From contig JAKPOP010000010.1 of the NCBI GenBank assembly GCA_029547805.1, positions 744,452-808,451 of the forward strand: a DNA stretch of 64,000 nucleotides, in the 5' to 3' direction. The notes under the pieces are model-generated. The model did not search any database, was not told the origin of the DNA, and saw only the letters and a list, made by a program, of their open reading frames with translations. Shown here piece after piece: positions 61,457 to 64,000 of the stretch (position 1 is the stretch's first letter; each line of letters opens with the position of its first letter). A program made the position numbers and the translations under genes. Source of the DNA: Deltaproteobacteria bacterium (GTDB taxonomy: Bacteria > Myxococcota_A > UBA9042 > DTJE01).

Positions 61457-63778
61457 ATGACCTGGCGATCCCGATCGGGGATGCTCGTTGGCCTCCTCTG
61501 GTGCCTGCCGGGATGCGGCGGCACGACGACACCCGGTCCTGGAGACCTCCCGGAGGCGCCAGAAGGGCCTTCGGAGGCCGTGCCCTGCGACTTCGACCGC
61601 ATGTCGGCGCCCTGGCAGCCGGCCGAGTCCGGGAGCCTGCCCCTGGCGGACTTCCGGGTGGTCCTCGGACCCCAGGGGGACCTGGAGGTCTTCCATGTCC
61701 AGGACCCGGGACGATCCGTCTTCGCCTGGGCGGGTCCCGAGGCCCTGAGGGCCCTCCGGGGCCGTCTGGAGGTGGAGGAGATCCAGGGGTCCTTCGCCCC
61801 CCGGGAGGGCATCACTGAGACCTGCCGGATCGCCCCGCCGGCCCGGGTCCGCCTGGAGGGTCCGAACCTGGTGCTGGAGGGCGGCGCCGGGGAGGCCGGT
61901 GCCCCCTGCGAGGGGCTCCGATACGAGGTCCGGTTGTGCCAGCCCCGCCCCCACCATCTGGTGCTGGAGGTCCGGTCCTCCGGGACGCCCTTCGATGCCT
62001 GGGAGGTCCGGGCGATGACGGACCCGGAGGCCCCGGTCTTCGGCCTGGGAGAGCAGTTCGTCCACGACACGCTGGACCTCCGGGGCCGGGTGATCCCGAT
62101 CCTGGTCCGGGAGCAGGGCATCGGGCGGGGGGAACCGGCCATCAGCGAGACGATGGAGGCCCTCTCTCCGGGGTCCTCCGGCGACGAGTCGACGACCTAT
62201 CACCCGATGCCCCACGTCGTGACCGCCGACGGGCGCTCCTGGCTGCTCGAGAACGAGGAGACCTCCTTCTTCGACCTCTCCTCGTCGGGCCGCATCGCGG
62301 TGCGGACCTGGGCCCCCGAGGTCCGGATCCGGGTGTTCCACGGCGTCACGCCGCTGGAACTGGTGGAGCGCCTGACCGAGTTCACCGGCCGGATGCGGGA
62401 GCCCCCGGACTGGGTGGACCAGGGGGCGGTGGTGGCCCTGGCCCGGGACCTCCCGGAAGGCCTGGACCGCCTGGCCTTCCTCCAGGACCAGGGAGTCCCG
62501 ATCGCTGCCGTCTGGAACCAGACCTGGTGCGGCACGGCCCGGACCGTGATCGGGGAGCAGGTGCTCTGGAACTGGGCCCTGCCCCCTTCCCGCCAGGCCG
62601 CCTGGGACGCCTGGGTGGACGTCCTCCAACAGGCGGCGATCCGCCCCCTCTGCTATGTGAACCCGATGTTCCGGGACCTGCCCCCCGAGGCGGACCCGGC
62701 CACTCGGAACCTCTACCGGGAGGCCGTGGAGGCAGGCCACGTGGTCCGGACGGCCGCCGGGGAGCCCTACCGACTGCGCCAGGGCGTCTTCGAGGTGGTG
62801 CTGCTGGACCTCTCCTCGGAGGCGGCCCGGGCCTGGATGAAGGCGGTGCTGAAGGACGAGCTGCTGGGCCGGGCCCGCTGCCGCGGCTGGATGGCCGACT
62901 TCGGCGAGGCCCTGCCCCTCGACGCGGTGCTGGCCTCCGGGGAACCGGCCGCCCGGTGGCACAACCGCTACCCCGTCGAGTGGGCCCGGCTGAACCGGGA
63001 GGCCCTGGAGGAGGCCGGCGTGGCCTCGGAGGTGCTGGTCTTCCACCGGTCGGGCTTCATGACCACGGCGTCCTTCAGCGGCATGCAATGGGAGGGGGAC
63101 CAGACGGTCACCTGGGACCGCTTCGACGGGCTGCGAAGCGCCCTCCACGGCCTGTTGAACGGGGGCTTCAGCGGCATCGCCCTGAACCACTCCGATGCCG
63201 GTGGCTACACCGGCGTCCCCCTGGTGGACCCGCCAGTGCGGCGCAGCCCCGAACTGCTGATGCGCTGGGTGGAGATGAACGCCTTCACGGCCCTGCTGCG
63301 CACCCACGAGGGCAACCAGCCGGCCCAGAACGCCCAGGTGTACCAGGACGGGGACCTGGCCCGGCACTTCGGGCGCTTCGCCCGCATCTACCGGGCCCTG
63401 GCTCCCTACCGCCGGTCCCTCTACCGGGAGGCCGCGGACCGGGGCTGGCCGGTGGTGCGACACCTGGCGATGCATCACCCCACGGTGTCCCGGGCCTGGA
63501 CCGTGACCGACGAGTTCCTGCTGGGGGCCGACCTGCTGGTGGCGCCGGTCCTGGAACCGGGCGACGAGACGGGCACGGCATGGCGACGCGTGTGGTGGCC
63601 CCCGGGCACCTGGAGGCACCTGTGGACCGGCGAGGTCCGGGAGGGGGCCGAGGGATTTGGCAGCGAGGGCCTGGTTGAGGCCCCCCTGGGACGACCCCCG
63701 GTGTTCTTGCGGGTCGGCTCCGCCCTGGAGGCGTCTCTCCCGGCGGCGTTGGCCGCGGAAGGCGTGACGGACGACTGA
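61457..63778 (+). CDS. GH31 family lipoprotein (YihQ-like clade)
   Basis: The 773-residue lipoprotein (CLPGC, Cys 20) hydrolyses alpha-glycosidic bonds by the GH31 retaining mechanism. The nucleophile is Asp 481 in GWMADFGEALP and the acid/base Asp 548 in WEGDQTVTW. HNRYPVEWARLNREALEE and NHSDAGGYTG match E. coli YihQ (sulfoquinovosidase). At the site of the YihQ sulfonate-binding Arg (KRVMW) the sequence reads EQVLW (Gln 368). It is thus unlikely to be a sulfoquinovosidase; a different alpha-glycosidase is expected. GAGGAGG sets the start at 61457. It is in the cluster with the GH2 lipoprotein and a ROK kinase. Confidence 0.85.
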   Translation: MTWRSRSGMLVGLLWCLPGCGGTTTPGPGDLPEAPEGPSEAVPCDFDRMSAPWQPAESGSLPLADFRVVLGPQGDLEVFHVQDPGRSVFAWAGPEALRALRGRLEVEEIQGSFAPREGITETCRIAPPARVRLEGPNLVLEGGAGEAGAPCEGLRYEVRLCQPRPHHLVLEVRSSGTPFDAWEVRAMTDPEAPVFGLGEQFVHDTLDLRGRVIPILVREQGIGRGEPAISETMEALSPGSSGDESTTYHPMPHVVTADGRSWLLENEETSFFDLSSSGRIAVRTWAPEVRIRVFHGVTPLELVERLTEFTGRMREPPDWVDQGAVVALARDLPEGLDRLAFLQDQGVPIAAVWNQTWCGTARTVIGEQVLWNWALPPSRQAAWDAWVDVLQQAAIRPLCYVNPMFRDLPPEADPATRNLYREAVEAGHVVRTAAGEPYRLRQGVFEVVLLDLSSEAARAWMKAVLKDELLGRARCRGWMADFGEALPLDAVLASGEPAARWHNRYPVEWARLNREALEEAGVASEVLVFHRSGFMTTASFSGMQWEGDQTVTWDRFDGLRSALHGLLNGGFSGIALNHSDAGGYTGVPLVDPPVRRSPELLMRWVEMNAFTALLRTHEGNQPAQNAQVYQDGDLARHFGRFARIYRALAPYRRSLYREAADRGWPVVRHLAMHHPTVSRAWTVTDEFLLGADLLVAPVLEPGDETGTAWRRVWWPPGTWRHLWTGEVREGAEGFGSEGLVEAPLGRPPVFLRVGSALEASLPAALAAEGVTDD

Positions 63779-63802
63779 CCTGACCAGTCCGGGGGAGGCG
63801 AG

Positions 63803-64000
63803 ATGGGCCGCTGGCAGGGACCGGTGCTGGCCGCGGTGGAGCTGGGCGGCACCCAGGTCGCCTGCCTGGTGGGGACCGGTCCCGGGGACATCCGGGCAGA
63901 GGTCCGGATCCCGACCACCACGCCGGCCGAGACCCTGGGCCAGGTAGGGGACTGGCTGGCCGGGGCCGCCCGTCGGTGGGGGCCCCTGGGAGCCGTCGGC
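63803..64000 (+). CDS. ROK-family sugar kinase, N-terminal fragment (window end)
   Basis: The first 66 codons are visible. VLAAVELGGTQVACLVGTG is the phosphate-binding start of ROK kinases (fructokinase/glucokinase type). RIPTTTPAETLGQVGDWL resembles the 'IPT..P.ETL' block of the fructokinase branch. GGGGGAGG lies 4-5 bases before the ATG. It follows the GH31 gene by 24 bases, so it probably phosphorylates a sugar released by the two hydrolases. The rest lies outside the window. Confidence 0.75.
   Translation, partial: MGRWQGPVLAAVELGGTQVACLVGTGPGDIRAEVRIPTTTPAETLGQVGDWLAGAARRWGPLGAVG

Noticed and set aside
61457-63778. Assignment as a sulfoquinovosidase
   Set aside because: Overall similarity to YihQ is strong, but the Arg that binds the sulfonate is Gln here.

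Overview
The window is a very GC-rich, densely coded bacterial chromosome segment with 46 protein genes, two of them cut by the window edges. It also holds one strong candidate for a structured regulatory RNA. Several features point to Myxococcota or a related deltaproteobacterial lineage. A secreted subtilase ends in a MYXO-CTERM-like Gly/Cys-hydrophobic-Arg tail. One lipoprotein is built from the Cys/Asp-rich repeats common in that group. The window is rich in lipoproteins, and it carries an NtrC-type two-component pair with haem-binding motifs. Overlapping stop/start codons (ATGA, GTGA, TGATG) are frequent, so many neighbours are probably translationally coupled. Recognisable promoters are of the TTGACA / TATNNT type with 17-18 bp spacers.

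Layout. 1-4.7 kb: end of a beta-propeller-like protein, uvrC (excision repair) and a convergent double-HD (HD-GYP) signalling protein. 4.7-10.3 kb (minus): an operon of a radical SAM/SPASM enzyme, a GT-C-type glycosyltransferase and a membrane gluzincin with a repeat-rich C-terminus. 10.4-16.0 kb: a large lipoprotein (propeller plus helical toroid), then a divergent coupled pair of a DegT-type aminotransferase and a NodU-type carbamoyltransferase. Together these look like a surface-glycan or small-molecule decoration locus. 16-24.2 kb: a HisA-like/HisI/HisE fusion, a Cys-rich lipoprotein, a small membrane protein, deoB, a lipoprotein, purH and purD. 24.3-25.4 kb: a zinc-ribbon protein, a Doc-type Fic protein and the ~184-nt candidate 6S RNA. 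25.4-29.5 kb: lemA, an M48 peptidase and an EEP-fold hydrolase in one operon, plus a small Cys-rich secreted protein. 29.4-38 kb: a TetR regulator with a two-subunit molybdenum hydroxylase, divergent from an RND efflux pair through an AT-rich operator region.

38-46.6 kb: two methyltransferases, a PilZ protein, mnmE, a second radical SAM protein and a nuclease/helicase pair matching MrfB/MrfA. 46.6-53.3 kb: the subtilase, recA, comM and a multi-membrane-span protein. 53.4-58.3 kb: an unrecognised membrane protein, a c-type-haem sensor kinase coupled to a sigma-54 activator, and a 37-residue membrane peptide. 58.5-64 kb: a glycoside-hydrolase locus (GH2 exo-glucosaminidase-like lipoprotein, divergent GH31 lipoprotein and a ROK sugar kinase cut by the window end).

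Two themes recur. DNA repair is represented by UvrC, MrfAB, RecA and ComM. Envelope and glycan chemistry is represented by the glycosyltransferases, aminotransferase, carbamoyltransferase, lipoproteins and glycosidases. All functional calls rest on motif recognition by eye; no database search was run.
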